Source: Bacteroidaceae bacterium (lineage in GTDB: Bacteria; Bacteroidota; Bacteroidia; Bacteroidales; Bacteroidaceae). Taken from it: a stretch of DNA of 64,000 bases. This document shows positions 57,822 to 64,000 of this stretch, in pieces (position 1 is the stretch's first letter; each line of letters opens with the position of its first letter). The notes under the pieces are model-generated. The model did not search any database, was not told the DNA's origin, and saw only the letters and a list, made by a program, of their open reading frames with translations. The DNA lies in contig JAFXZY010000077.1 of the NCBI GenBank assembly GCA_017541025.1, positions 1-64,000 on the forward strand, read 5' to 3'. The position numbers and the translations under genes are program-made.

Positions 57822-58196
57822 TTATTTAACTGCCAAGACCTCTATCTCCACCAAAGCACCCTTGGGCAAATCTTTAACTGCCACAGCGCTACGGGCTGGA
57901 TAAGGCTCAGAAAAGAACTCGGCATATACCTCGTTCATGGGGGCAAAGTTGGCAATATCACTCAGATATACCGTAGTCTTCACTACGTGGGAAAGGTCTG
58001 TGCCCGCCTCCTTGAGGATATTCTGTGCATTGGTTAGCGACTGACGGGTCTGTTCCTTGATGCCGCCCTCAACAAACTGACCTGTTGCGGGGTCGATGGG
58101 AATCTGACCGCTTGCATATACAAAACCGTTTACTTCTATGGCCTGACTGTAGGGGCCGATGGCTGCAGGAGCCTTTGTTGTGCTGATAACTTTCAT
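57822..58196 (-). CDS. ridA: RidA family 2-iminobutanoate/2-iminopropanoate deaminase
   Basis: RidA hydrolyses the reactive enamine/imine products of PLP enzymes such as threonine dehydratase. The 124-residue protein shows the full family text: APAAIGPYSQAI, YASGQIPIDPATGQ, VVKTTVYLSDI and the C-terminal ARSAVAV with the active-site Arg, and EIEVLA. It follows ilvA by four bases, a direct functional coupling: IlvA makes 2-aminocrotonate and RidA clears it. Confidence 0.95.
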   Translation of the reverse strand: MKVISTTKAPAAIGPYSQAIEVNGFVYASGQIPIDPATGQFVEGGIKEQTRQSLTNAQNILKEAGTDLSHVVKTTVYLSDIANFAPMNEVYAEFFSEPYPARSAVAVKDLPKGALVEIEVLAVK

Positions 58197-58200
58197 TTTC

Positions 58201-59391
58201 CTATACTAATTTATAATGATTCTTCTTCAATGCTTTTCTTATCTCGTTTATCTGCTCTTCGTCGCGGGTCTCCACTTTCAGGCGCAACTGGCAGGCTGTC
58301 ACCCTCTCGGCATCATCGTTACGCTCGTGACGTACACTGATAACGTTACCGCCCAGGCTGGCTACAATCTGGCTCACGCCAACCAACTGACCGGGCTTGT
58401 CATCCAGTTCCACCACAAAGGTATAGGTTCTGCCGCTCTTGAAGAGACCGCGGTTGATTACACGGTTCAGGATGGTTACGTCAATGTTTCCGCCACTGAC
58501 AATACAGATGGTCTTCTTTCCGGCCACAGGCACCTTGTTGAACATTGCGGCTGCCACGCTCACAGCGCCTGCACCTTCGGCCACCATCTTCTGTTGTTCT
58601 ATCAGTGCCAGGATAGCAGCACATATTTCATCCTCAGTAACGGTAACCACACCATCCAGATACTTCTGGCAGACATCATAGGTCAATGCCCCCGGCTCCT
58701 TCACGGCAATTCCGTCGGCAATGGTATTCACTGCGTTCAGACGAAGAATCTGATGATCCACAAGACTCTGGTACATACTGGGAGCACCAGCCGCCTGCAC
58801 ACCCCAAACCTGAACCTTGGGGTTCAGACTTTTAATGGCATACGCCACGCCCGAGGCCAATCCACCGCCTCCGATGGGAACCAGAACAACCTCTACGCCA
58901 GGCAGCTGATCTAACAGTTCCAAGCCTATGGTTCCTTGTCCGGCTATCACATTTTCATCATCAAAGGGGTGAACAAAAGTATAGCCGTATTCGTCCCTCA
59001 ACTGGAGAGCCTTCTGGTAAGCATCATCATAAACGCCCGGAACCAGACAGATGTCGGCTCCGTAACGTTTTGTTGCCTCCACCTTGCTGATGGGAGCACC
59101 GTCGGGCAGGCATATCAGACTCTTTATCTTATTGAAGTTGGCACCAAGGGCCACACCTTGTGCATGATTACCGGCAGAACAGGCAATAACACCGCGTGCC
59201 TTCTCCTCATCCGTCAACTGCGAAATCTTATAGCAGGCACCACGGACCTTGAAGGAACCCGTCACCTGCAGGTTCTCGGGCTTCAGGTAGATGTCGGCAG
59301 CAGGATTCAAGCGAGGAGCCTGCACCAGATCCGTACGTCGGATGACCTGGCTCAGCACATACCTCGCTTTATAGAAATTATCTAAATTCAT
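58201..59391 (-). CDS. ilvA: Threonine ammonia-lyase
   Basis: IlvA deaminates threonine to 2-oxobutanoate for isoleucine synthesis. The 396-residue protein has the PLP Lys in TGSFKVRGA (about residue 46), the Ser/Gly phosphate loop IACSAGNHAQGVA, a glycine-rich PIGGGGLASG and a single C-terminal ACT-like domain (TFVVELDDKPGQLVGV), the short form typical of many Bacteroidetes. The start codon is contained in the heptamer array that fills the gap after pepD. Confidence 0.93.
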   Translation of the reverse strand: MNLDNFYKARYVLSQVIRRTDLVQAPRLNPAADIYLKPENLQVTGSFKVRGACYKISQLTDEEKARGVIACSAGNHAQGVALGANFNKIKSLICLPDGAPISKVEATKRYGADICLVPGVYDDAYQKALQLRDEYGYTFVHPFDDENVIAGQGTIGLELLDQLPGVEVVLVPIGGGGLASGVAYAIKSLNPKVQVWGVQAAGAPSMYQSLVDHQILRLNAVNTIADGIAVKEPGALTYDVCQKYLDGVVTVTEDEICAAILALIEQQKMVAEGAGAVSVAAAMFNKVPVAGKKTICIVSGGNIDVTILNRVINRGLFKSGRTYTFVVELDDKPGQLVGVSQIVASLGGNVISVRHERNDDAERVTACQLRLKVETRDEEQINEIRKALKKNHYKLV

Positions 59392-59428
59392 TCTTTATTC
59401 TTCATTCTTCACTCTTCATTCTTCACTT
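59387..59428. repeat. Heptamer array filling the pepD-ilvA gap, unit TTCATTC
   Basis: Six units (TTCATTC, TTTATTC, TTCATTC, TTCACTC, TTCATTC, TTCACTT). In the sense of the genes it reads GAATGAA-type units, the same as at 8909-8950. It starts at the pepD stop and its last unit contains the ilvA ATG. Confidence 0.93.
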
Positions 59429-60879
59429 TAAATCGCCTTCAGCAAGGCTTTCAGGAACTCCCAGAACTTAGCCACGCTGGGGATGTTGCAACGTTCGTCA
59501 GGTGTATGAGGGCTGCGGAGTGTAGGGCCAAAACTTACCAAGTCCATCTTGGGATAGACACCGCCTATGATACTGCATTCAAGACCTGCATGGCAAACCT
59601 CTACACGAGCATCCTCATTGAAGATTTCCTTATACACCTTCACCATCGTTGCTACGATTGGACTGTCGAAGTTGGGCTGCCAAGCACCATACTGACCACC
59701 GTATTCCACCTTCATGCCAGCCATAGAGAAGCAGCACTCCTGCATTTCCTGAAGATATTCCATCATAGTCTCGTTGCTGGAACGACCCAAGATAAGGATA
59801 CTAACCTCTCCTGCACCTATGTTAATAATACCCAGGTTGCTACTGGTCTCCACAACGGCAGGGATGCTGGGAATATGGCGCAGCACACCATCGTGGCAAG
59901 CCATAATAGCGTCCACCAGATTGTCCTGGATTTCTACAGGCACTTGTCCAGCAGGCATATCCGTATTCTCTACAGTCAGGGAAATACCTTCTTCCACTCC
60001 GCGGAACTCATCTTGGAATGTCTTCTCGCAATACTGTGCCAAATCCTTCAGGTCGTCCAGATTCTCCTTAGGAATACTCAGTACAACATTTGCTGTTCGT
60101 GGAATAGCATTACGCATATTACCACCGTTCCAAGTGCAGAGACGAGCCTCGTCATCGGCAATAGCCTGACGGACGAAACGGGCCATCAACTTGTTGGCAT
60201 TTGCTCTGCCTTCATTGATTTCCAAACCACTGTGTCCACCACGAAGGCCCTTCAGTGCAACTTTAACGGCAATATCTCCTTCTTCTGGAATTACCTCTTT
60301 GTATTGCATGGTGGCTGAAATGTTCACACCGCCGGCAGAACCGATGACGAATTCACCCATCGTCTCATTATCGATATTGAGCAAGATATCACCTTTCAGC
60401 GTGTCGGCTGCCAAATGGTTTACGCCATACATGGTACTCTCTTCGTCGGCAGTAATCAATGCCTCCAATGGCCCATGCTGAAGGTCGGTACTCTCCATAA
60501 CAGCCATAATAGCAGCTACACCCATACCGTCGTCTGATCCTAAAGTCGTACCTTTGGCCTTTACCCAGTCACCATCGATATAGGTCTCTATGGGGTCTGT
60601 CTCAAAGTTATGCTTGCTCTCGTCTGTTTTCTGAGGAACCATATCCATGTGTGCCTGCAGGACTGCCGTCTTGTGGTCCTCCATACCGGGTGTGGCAGGT
60701 TTGCGCATGACAATATTCTCTGCCCCGTCCTTAAAGGCCTCTATTCCGTGTTCTTTTGCCCAATCCAAAAGGAATTGCTGAATTTTCTGCAAATGTCCGC
60801 TGGGACGGGGAACCTGCGTAAGCAAGTAAAAATTCTTCCAGATAATCTGGGGATTCAATTCTTTAATTGAAGTTGCCAT
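59428..60879 (-). CDS. pepD: Aminoacyl-histidine dipeptidase (M20C peptidase)
   Basis: PepD cleaves X-His and other dipeptides using two zinc ions. The 483-residue protein has PRPSGHLQKIQQFL near the start, then the M20 metal motifs: AHMDMVPQK (His, Asp), TLGSDDGMGVAA, ADEESTMYG with the catalytic Glu pair, and the late GLECSIIGG. LRGGHSGLEINEGRANA in the middle is typical of the lid domain. It is cytoplasmic, with its own promoter at 60924-60953, and leads a pepD-ilvA-ridA operon. Confidence 0.94.
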   Translation of the reverse strand: MATSIKELNPQIIWKNFYLLTQVPRPSGHLQKIQQFLLDWAKEHGIEAFKDGAENIVMRKPATPGMEDHKTAVLQAHMDMVPQKTDESKHNFETDPIETYIDGDWVKAKGTTLGSDDGMGVAAIMAVMESTDLQHGPLEALITADEESTMYGVNHLAADTLKGDILLNIDNETMGEFVIGSAGGVNISATMQYKEVIPEEGDIAVKVALKGLRGGHSGLEINEGRANANKLMARFVRQAIADDEARLCTWNGGNMRNAIPRTANVVLSIPKENLDDLKDLAQYCEKTFQDEFRGVEEGISLTVENTDMPAGQVPVEIQDNLVDAIMACHDGVLRHIPSIPAVVETSSNLGIINIGAGEVSILILGRSSNETMMEYLQEMQECCFSMAGMKVEYGGQYGAWQPNFDSPIVATMVKVYKEIFNEDARVEVCHAGLECSIIGGVYPKMDLVSFGPTLRSPHTPDERCNIPSVAKFWEFLKALLKAI

Positions 60880-60923
60880 AGTTGTTATGTTTTAATTGTT
60901 ATAGTTTTATATGTTAAAGTGCA

Positions 60924-60953
60924 CAAAGTTAGTCATTTTCTGCGTAATGCCAA
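60924..60953 (-). promoter_or_regulatory. Promoter of pepD
   Basis: Minus strand TTG (60951-60953), 19 bases, TAACTTTG (60924-60931), 45 bases before the ATG. Confidence 0.75.
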
Positions 60954-60993
60954 GCGTTTTTACATTATTTATATTTAGTTTTCAGCTTGCTTA

Positions 60994-61428
60994 CTACCTC
61001 TTCCTCTGAAAGAACTCCTTCATCAGCGAAGCGCATTCTTCCTCCATCACTCCCGAAACCAGTTCTGTCTTTGGGTGGAGTGCTTGAGGTGCGAATCGGC
61101 GGAAACCACGTTTCTCATCACCAGCTCCATATACAACCCTGCCTATTTGCGACCACCCTAAAGCTCCGGCACACATAACACAGGGCTCTACTGTTACATA
61201 TAGGGTACAGTCGTTCAGATACTTTCCGCCCAGGTATTCAGACGCTGCCGTAATAGCTTGCATCTCAGCATGAGCCGTAACATCCGAGAGTCGCTCCGTC
61301 AGGTTGTGGGCACGGGCTATGATGCGTTCGCCGCATACAATAACTGCTCCCACGGGTATCTCGTCTTCTTCGATTGCGCATTTGGCTTCCAAAAGCGCTT
61401 GTTTCATATAGAAATTATCGTCTGCCAT
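60994..61428 (-). CDS. tadA: tRNA-specific adenosine deaminase / nucleoside deaminase
   Basis: TadA converts A34 to inosine in tRNA-Arg. The 144-residue protein has the zinc motifs TAHAEMQAI (His, catalytic Glu) and EPCVMCAGAL (two Cys), with family text PVGAVIV, IARAHNLTERL and an ARVVYGA-like GRVVYGA. Length is normal. It is transcribed away from yraN over a 73-base gap that holds boxes on both strands. Confidence 0.93.
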   Translation of the reverse strand: MADDNFYMKQALLEAKCAIEEDEIPVGAVIVCGERIIARAHNLTERLSDVTAHAEMQAITAASEYLGGKYLNDCTLYVTVEPCVMCAGALGWSQIGRVVYGAGDEKRGFRRFAPQALHPKTELVSGVMEEECASLMKEFFQRKR

Positions 61429-61453
61429 AAAGATTCTTCAATGAGTTTGCATG

Positions 61454-61461
61454 CAAAAATA
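61454..61461 (-). promoter_or_regulatory. -7 box TATTTTTG of tadA
   Basis: Minus strand TATTTTTG, 25 bases before the ATG at 61428; the -33 region reads TTTCTG. Confidence 0.5.
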
Positions 61462-61472
61462 TAGAAAATTTG

Positions 61473-61480
61473 TAAATTTG
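61473..61480 (+). promoter_or_regulatory. -7 box TAAATTTG of yraN
   Basis: TAAATTTG 21 bases before the ATG at 61502; TTTG at 61446-61449 is 23 bases upstream, slightly long. Confidence 0.5.
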
Positions 61481-61501
61481 CAGAAAAATTAGAGAACTAA
61501 A

Positions 61502-61867
61502 ATGGCTGCGCATAACGAATTTGGCATTGAGGGCGAGGACAAAGCCGCAAACTATCTTATCAGGGAAGGCTATACCATTCTGGATCGCAACTGGAGAAGC
61601 GGCCATAGGGAACTGGATATCGTAGCAGAGAAAGACGGTACATTGGTGGTGTTAGAAGTAAAGACGCGTACCAACAACAAGTTTGGAAATCCCGAGGATG
61701 CCGTAACACCCAGGAAAATAAGAAATACAGTCCTGGCGGCTGATGCTTACATCCGTCTCAATCGCATAGATCTTCCTGTACGTTTCGACATTATTTCCAT
61801 TCTCAGTAATGGAGATGTTATCAATCACATAGAAGATGCGTTCCGCTCACCCGTTTGGTACAGGTGA
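61502..61867 (+). CDS. yraN: YraN/UPF0102 family nuclease-like protein
   Basis: This 121-residue protein matches UPF0102: HNEFGIEGEDKAANYLIREGY, ILDRNWR-GHRELDIVAEKDGTLVVLEVKTR (written in two parts of one block), a PD-(D/E)xK-type core with the Glu-Asp-Glu-Lys set, and the later DAVTPRKIR. Family members have a nuclease fold; the cell role is not established. It is followed by birA across a heptamer-filled gap. Confidence 0.92.
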   Translation: MAAHNEFGIEGEDKAANYLIREGYTILDRNWRSGHRELDIVAEKDGTLVVLEVKTRTNNKFGNPEDAVTPRKIRNTVLAADAYIRLNRIDLPVRFDIISILSNGDVINHIEDAFRSPVWYR

Positions 61868-61870
61868 TGT

Positions 61871-61912
61871 AGAGTTTAAAGTTTAGAGTTTAGAGTTTAG
61901 AGTTTAGAGTTA
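61871..61912 (+). repeat. Heptamer array filling the yraN-birA gap, unit AGAGTTT
   Basis: Six units (AGAGTTT, AAAGTTT, three AGAGTTT, AGAGTTA) start 3 bases after the yraN stop and end 2 bases before the birA ATG. Confidence 0.93.
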
Positions 61913-61914
61913 GG

Positions 61915-62637
61915 ATGAAGAGAATAGCTTTAGAAGAGACGACTTCCACCAACAGATATGCCAAGGAACTGCCTGAGGACGAGAGTCACGAGTTAACCTT
62001 GGTTACTGCCGAGTTCCAGACGGCTGGACGCGGAACAGGTACCAACACGTGGGAATCTGAACGCAGTCAGAACCTGCTTTTCAGTATCATCTCCTACCCG
62101 AAGGGATTGCTGGCCAACCAGATGTTTGCCCTGTCAGAAGTTACCGCCTTAGCCATCAGCGACACGCTCAACAGCTATGTTCAGGGTTTTCAAATAAAGT
62201 GGCCCAACGATATCTATTTTGGTGACAAGAAAGCTGTGGGAATGCTTATCGAAAACGACCTGCACGGCAAACAGGTCCACCGCTCCGTCATTGGCGTAGG
62301 AGTGAACATTAACCAGACAGCATTTATCAGCGATGCCCCCAACCCTGTTTCTCTGGCACAGATATTGGGCAAGAAGGTGGACCGCAACCATGTGTTGGAC
62401 GACATCATGCAGCGGTTCATATATTATTATGGTATAATGGAAGAGGAACGCTACGGCGAACTACACCAGCTTTATATGCAGCATTTGTATCGTAAGGACA
62501 CTCTCTACACATACTCTGATGAAGGCGGCATCTTCCGGGCTCGCATCCGTGATGTGAAACCAACGGGCCATCTTATTCTGGAAGACGAGAACGGAGAACT
62601 AAGGCGATATGATTTTAAGGAAGTGAGGTTTATATAG
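61915..62637 (+). CDS. birA: Biotin-[acetyl-CoA-carboxylase] ligase
   Basis: BirA attaches biotin to carrier proteins via biotinyl-AMP. The 240-residue protein is the short form without a DNA-binding domain. Motifs: EETTSTNRYAKEL at the start, TAEFQTAGRGTGTNTWES (the biotin/AMP loop), KWPNDIYFGDKKAVGML and a GVGVNINQTAF line. It lies between yraN and pyrH on the same strand; the gap to pyrH consists of a palindromic element and a heptamer array. Confidence 0.93.
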   Translation: MKRIALEETTSTNRYAKELPEDESHELTLVTAEFQTAGRGTGTNTWESERSQNLLFSIISYPKGLLANQMFALSEVTALAISDTLNSYVQGFQIKWPNDIYFGDKKAVGMLIENDLHGKQVHRSVIGVGVNINQTAFISDAPNPVSLAQILGKKVDRNHVLDDIMQRFIYYYGIMEEERYGELHQLYMQHLYRKDTLYTYSDEGGIFRARIRDVKPTGHLILEDENGELRRYDFKEVRFI

Positions 62638-62670
62638 AGGCCCCCTCCCAGCTCCCCCTTGGGGGAGTGT
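62638..62670. repeat. GC-rich palindromic element before pyrH
   Basis: GGCCCCCTCCCAGCTCCCCC, then TTGGGGGAGTG: a CTCCCCC/GGGGGAG hairpin starting right at the birA stop. It is close to the elements at 13020 and 15362. Confidence 0.88.
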
Positions 62671-62706
62671 TAAATAGTAAATGGTAAATAATTAAATGGT
62701 AAATAA
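62671..62706 (+). repeat. Heptamer array before pyrH, unit TAAATGG
   Basis: TAAATAG, TAAATGG, TAAATAA, TTAAATGG and TAAATAA. It contains an in-frame ATG (62696) and ends 4 bases before the preferred start at 62711. Confidence 0.9.
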
Positions 62707-62710
62707 AAAG

Positions 62711-63418
62711 ATGAGATTTAAAAGAATTCTACTGAAACTGTCAGGCGAGAGCCTGATGGGTGAGCAAGGTTACGGCATCGACGTAAAGCGTCTCAATGAG
62801 TATGCCCAGCAGATTAAGGAAGCCGCCGAGATGGGTGTGCAGATTGGTATTGTTATAGGTGGAGGCAACATCTTCCGTGGCCTGACGGGTGCCGGAAAAG
62901 GTTTCGACCGTGTAAAGGGCGACCAGATGGGTATGTGTGCCACAGTTATCAACTCGTTGGCCCTCAGCAGCGCCCTGGGTGCTATCGGTCAGAAGAACCG
63001 TGTGTTTACTGCCATCCGCATGGAGCCTATCGGCGAATTCTACAACAAGTGGAAAGCTATCGAGGCTATGGAGAACGGCGAGGTGGTGATTATGAGTGCC
63101 GGAACGGGCAGTCCCTACTTCACTACCGATACAGGTTCTTCCCTGCGAGGCATAGAGATAGAAGCCGACGTTATGCTGAAAGGTACACGCGTTGACGGCA
63201 TTTACACAGCAGATCCAGAGAAAGACCCCACAGCCACCAAGTTCCATGATATCACCTACTCCGACGTTATTGCACGCGGCCTGAAGGTAATGGACATCAC
63301 CGCCACAGCCATGTGCATGCAGAACAATCTTCCCATCTATGTCTTCAATATGGACATCGTTGGCAATTTGAAGAAGGTGCTCGACGGTGAAGAAATCGGA
63401 ACCTTAGTTCACAACTGA
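62711..63418 (+). CDS. pyrH: UMP kinase
   Basis: PyrH phosphorylates UMP to UDP; bacterial UMP kinases are amino acid kinase-fold hexamers. The 235-residue protein has RILLKLSGESLMGEQGYGI, VIGGGNIFRG, a DQMGMCATVINSLAL line, TAIRMEPIGE, SAGTGSPYFTTDT and the C-terminal DGTYTADP-like DGIYTADPEKDP. I place the start at 62711 (MRFKRI); an in-frame ATG at 62696 belongs to the array. A hairpin terminator follows. Confidence 0.95.
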   Translation: MRFKRILLKLSGESLMGEQGYGIDVKRLNEYAQQIKEAAEMGVQIGIVIGGGNIFRGLTGAGKGFDRVKGDQMGMCATVINSLALSSALGAIGQKNRVFTAIRMEPIGEFYNKWKAIEAMENGEVVIMSAGTGSPYFTTDTGSSLRGIEIEADVMLKGTRVDGIYTADPEKDPTATKFHDITYSDVIARGLKVMDITATAMCMQNNLPIYVFNMDIVGNLKKVLDGEEIGTLVHN

Positions 63419-63435
63419 AAACCGCATAACCAATA

Positions 63436-63482
63436 AAATCTCCCCAGTTAGATCATAACATTTTTCTAATTGGGGAGATTTT
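63436..63482. terminator. Bidirectional terminator between pyrH and the beta-barrel gene
   Basis: AAATCTCCCCAGTTAG (63436-63451) pairs with CTAATTGGGGAGATTT (63466-63481) with one mismatch; T-runs flank both sides. Confidence 0.88.
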
Positions 63483-63505
63483 TATGAATAAGCAAGACGC
63501 GTTGC

Positions 63506-64000
63506 TTAGAAAGCAATCTTTATACCGGTCGTCATGCTGGCGAACCCGGGACCGAAACTGCTGCTTAGCACATTAAAGGGATTGTACTTGTAATAGATAC
63601 CAATGTGGTGAATGTTTATCTCGGCACCTACGCCCAGAGATACGGTATTCTCGTGAATGTTGCCGGCAGTAATCTTCTGTTCCTCGCCGTTCTCGTAATA
63701 CTTGGTCTTGAGTGAAGCCCAGGGTGTGATGTACAGTTCAGGACCAACGGCAAAATACATCTTCTTATTGAAGTAATGATAGTACTTCAGGGGGAAGGAA
63801 AGGCTGAAGGTGTGAATTCGGCTGAACTTAGGCTCTGTGCCAGCAGGGAAGGGCGATGTGACAGTTACGCCATCGTTCCCTTTTACGAACATTCTGTCGG
63901 TCATTCTATAGTTACGCCAGTCAAAGCCCATACCGATACGCAAGAAATCCTTCCGTCCCACGCGTACCTTGGCAGTAAGCACGTCACCCCATTCAATTTC
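63506..64000 (-). CDS. Outer-membrane beta-barrel protein, 5' end beyond the window
   Basis: The frame is open to the right edge, so this is the C-terminal 165 residues of a larger protein. It shows alternating amphipathic strands (KVRVGRKDFLRIGMGFDWRNY, RIHTFSLSFPLKYYHYF, MYFAVGPELYITPWASLK, VSLGVGAEINIHHIGIYYKY) and ends in a final strand with a C-terminal Phe (MTTGIKIAF), the usual outer-membrane barrel signature. It resembles PorT-like or outer-membrane beta-barrel (OMP_b-brl) proteins; the substrate is unknown. Confidence 0.78.
   Translation of the reverse strand, partial: EIEWGDVLTAKVRVGRKDFLRIGMGFDWRNYRMTDRMFVKGNDGVTVTSPFPAGTEPKFSRIHTFSLSFPLKYYHYFNKKMYFAVGPELYITPWASLKTKYYENGEEQKITAGNIHENTVSLGVGAEINIHHIGIYYKYNPFNVLSSSFGPGFASMTTGIKIAF

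Overview
The window is chromosomal DNA of a Bacteroidales bacterium, most likely Prevotella or a close relative. Three things point there: promoters of the Bacteroidetes type (TTTG, about 19-20 bases, then TAnnTTTG); a gene repertoire rich in secreted glycan-active proteins (two GH97, GH43, GH18, CotH kinases, fasciclin and alpha-2-macroglobulin-like proteins, DUF2723); and short proteins and linkers written by tandem heptanucleotides. No rRNA, tRNA or CRISPR array was recognised.

Layout. 1-1.8 kb: a three-gene cassette of a DUF2723-tail-like protein (cut by the edge), an ECF sigma factor and a small one-helix membrane protein. 1.9-12.0 kb (+): a secreted cluster of CotH-GLUG, GH18-ThuA, a small secreted protein, a Cthe_2159-type beta-helix protein and a CotH/Cthe_2159 fusion. 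12.0-15.7 kb (-): a SpoIID/LytB protein and a glycosyltransferase-DUF4922 protein, divergent from an ATP-grasp-like gene. 16.8-23.3 kb (-): an operon of DUF2723 membrane protein, polysaccharide deacetylase, QueG-like protein and GH97. 23.4-30.6 kb (-): cysE, a THUMP RNA methyltransferase, DPP-IV, purD, a multi-pass membrane protein and YqaA. 30.6-41.7 kb: an accessory island with broken genes (DUF1016 nuclease, four-helix-bundle protein, HicA), an AAA ATPase/DUF4143, a HIRAN protein, a VirE_N/DUF3987 protein, an orphan HicB and repeated intergenic elements. 41.9-44.1 kb: a second copy of the sigma cassette. 44.1-57.6 kb: a secreted lipoprotein, GH43 with FG-GAP repeats, a fasciclin lipoprotein, an alpha-2-macroglobulin-like protein and a second GH97. 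57.8-63.4 kb: housekeeping genes pepD-ilvA-ridA, tadA, yraN, birA and pyrH. The window ends in an outer-membrane beta-barrel gene.

Two themes are the most likely to be new. First, a cassette present twice joins a protein resembling the soluble tail of DUF2723 proteins to an ECF sigma factor by an ATGA overlap, followed by a one-helix protein ending in a conserved Cys/CD-x-I-x-Y motif; it looks like a cell-surface signalling unit. Second, the region is full of short tandem arrays with units of mostly 7 bases (some 8, 9, 11 or 12). The same units recur at unlinked places. They fill stop-to-start gaps almost exactly, supply start or stop codons, and lie in frame inside signal peptides and linkers. 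A separate GC-rich palindromic element is inserted in frame at four places within one glycosyltransferase gene and once in the adjacent spoIID-like gene, resembling the Rickettsia palindromic elements in behaviour.

All family assignments are from reading motifs by eye; no database search was run.
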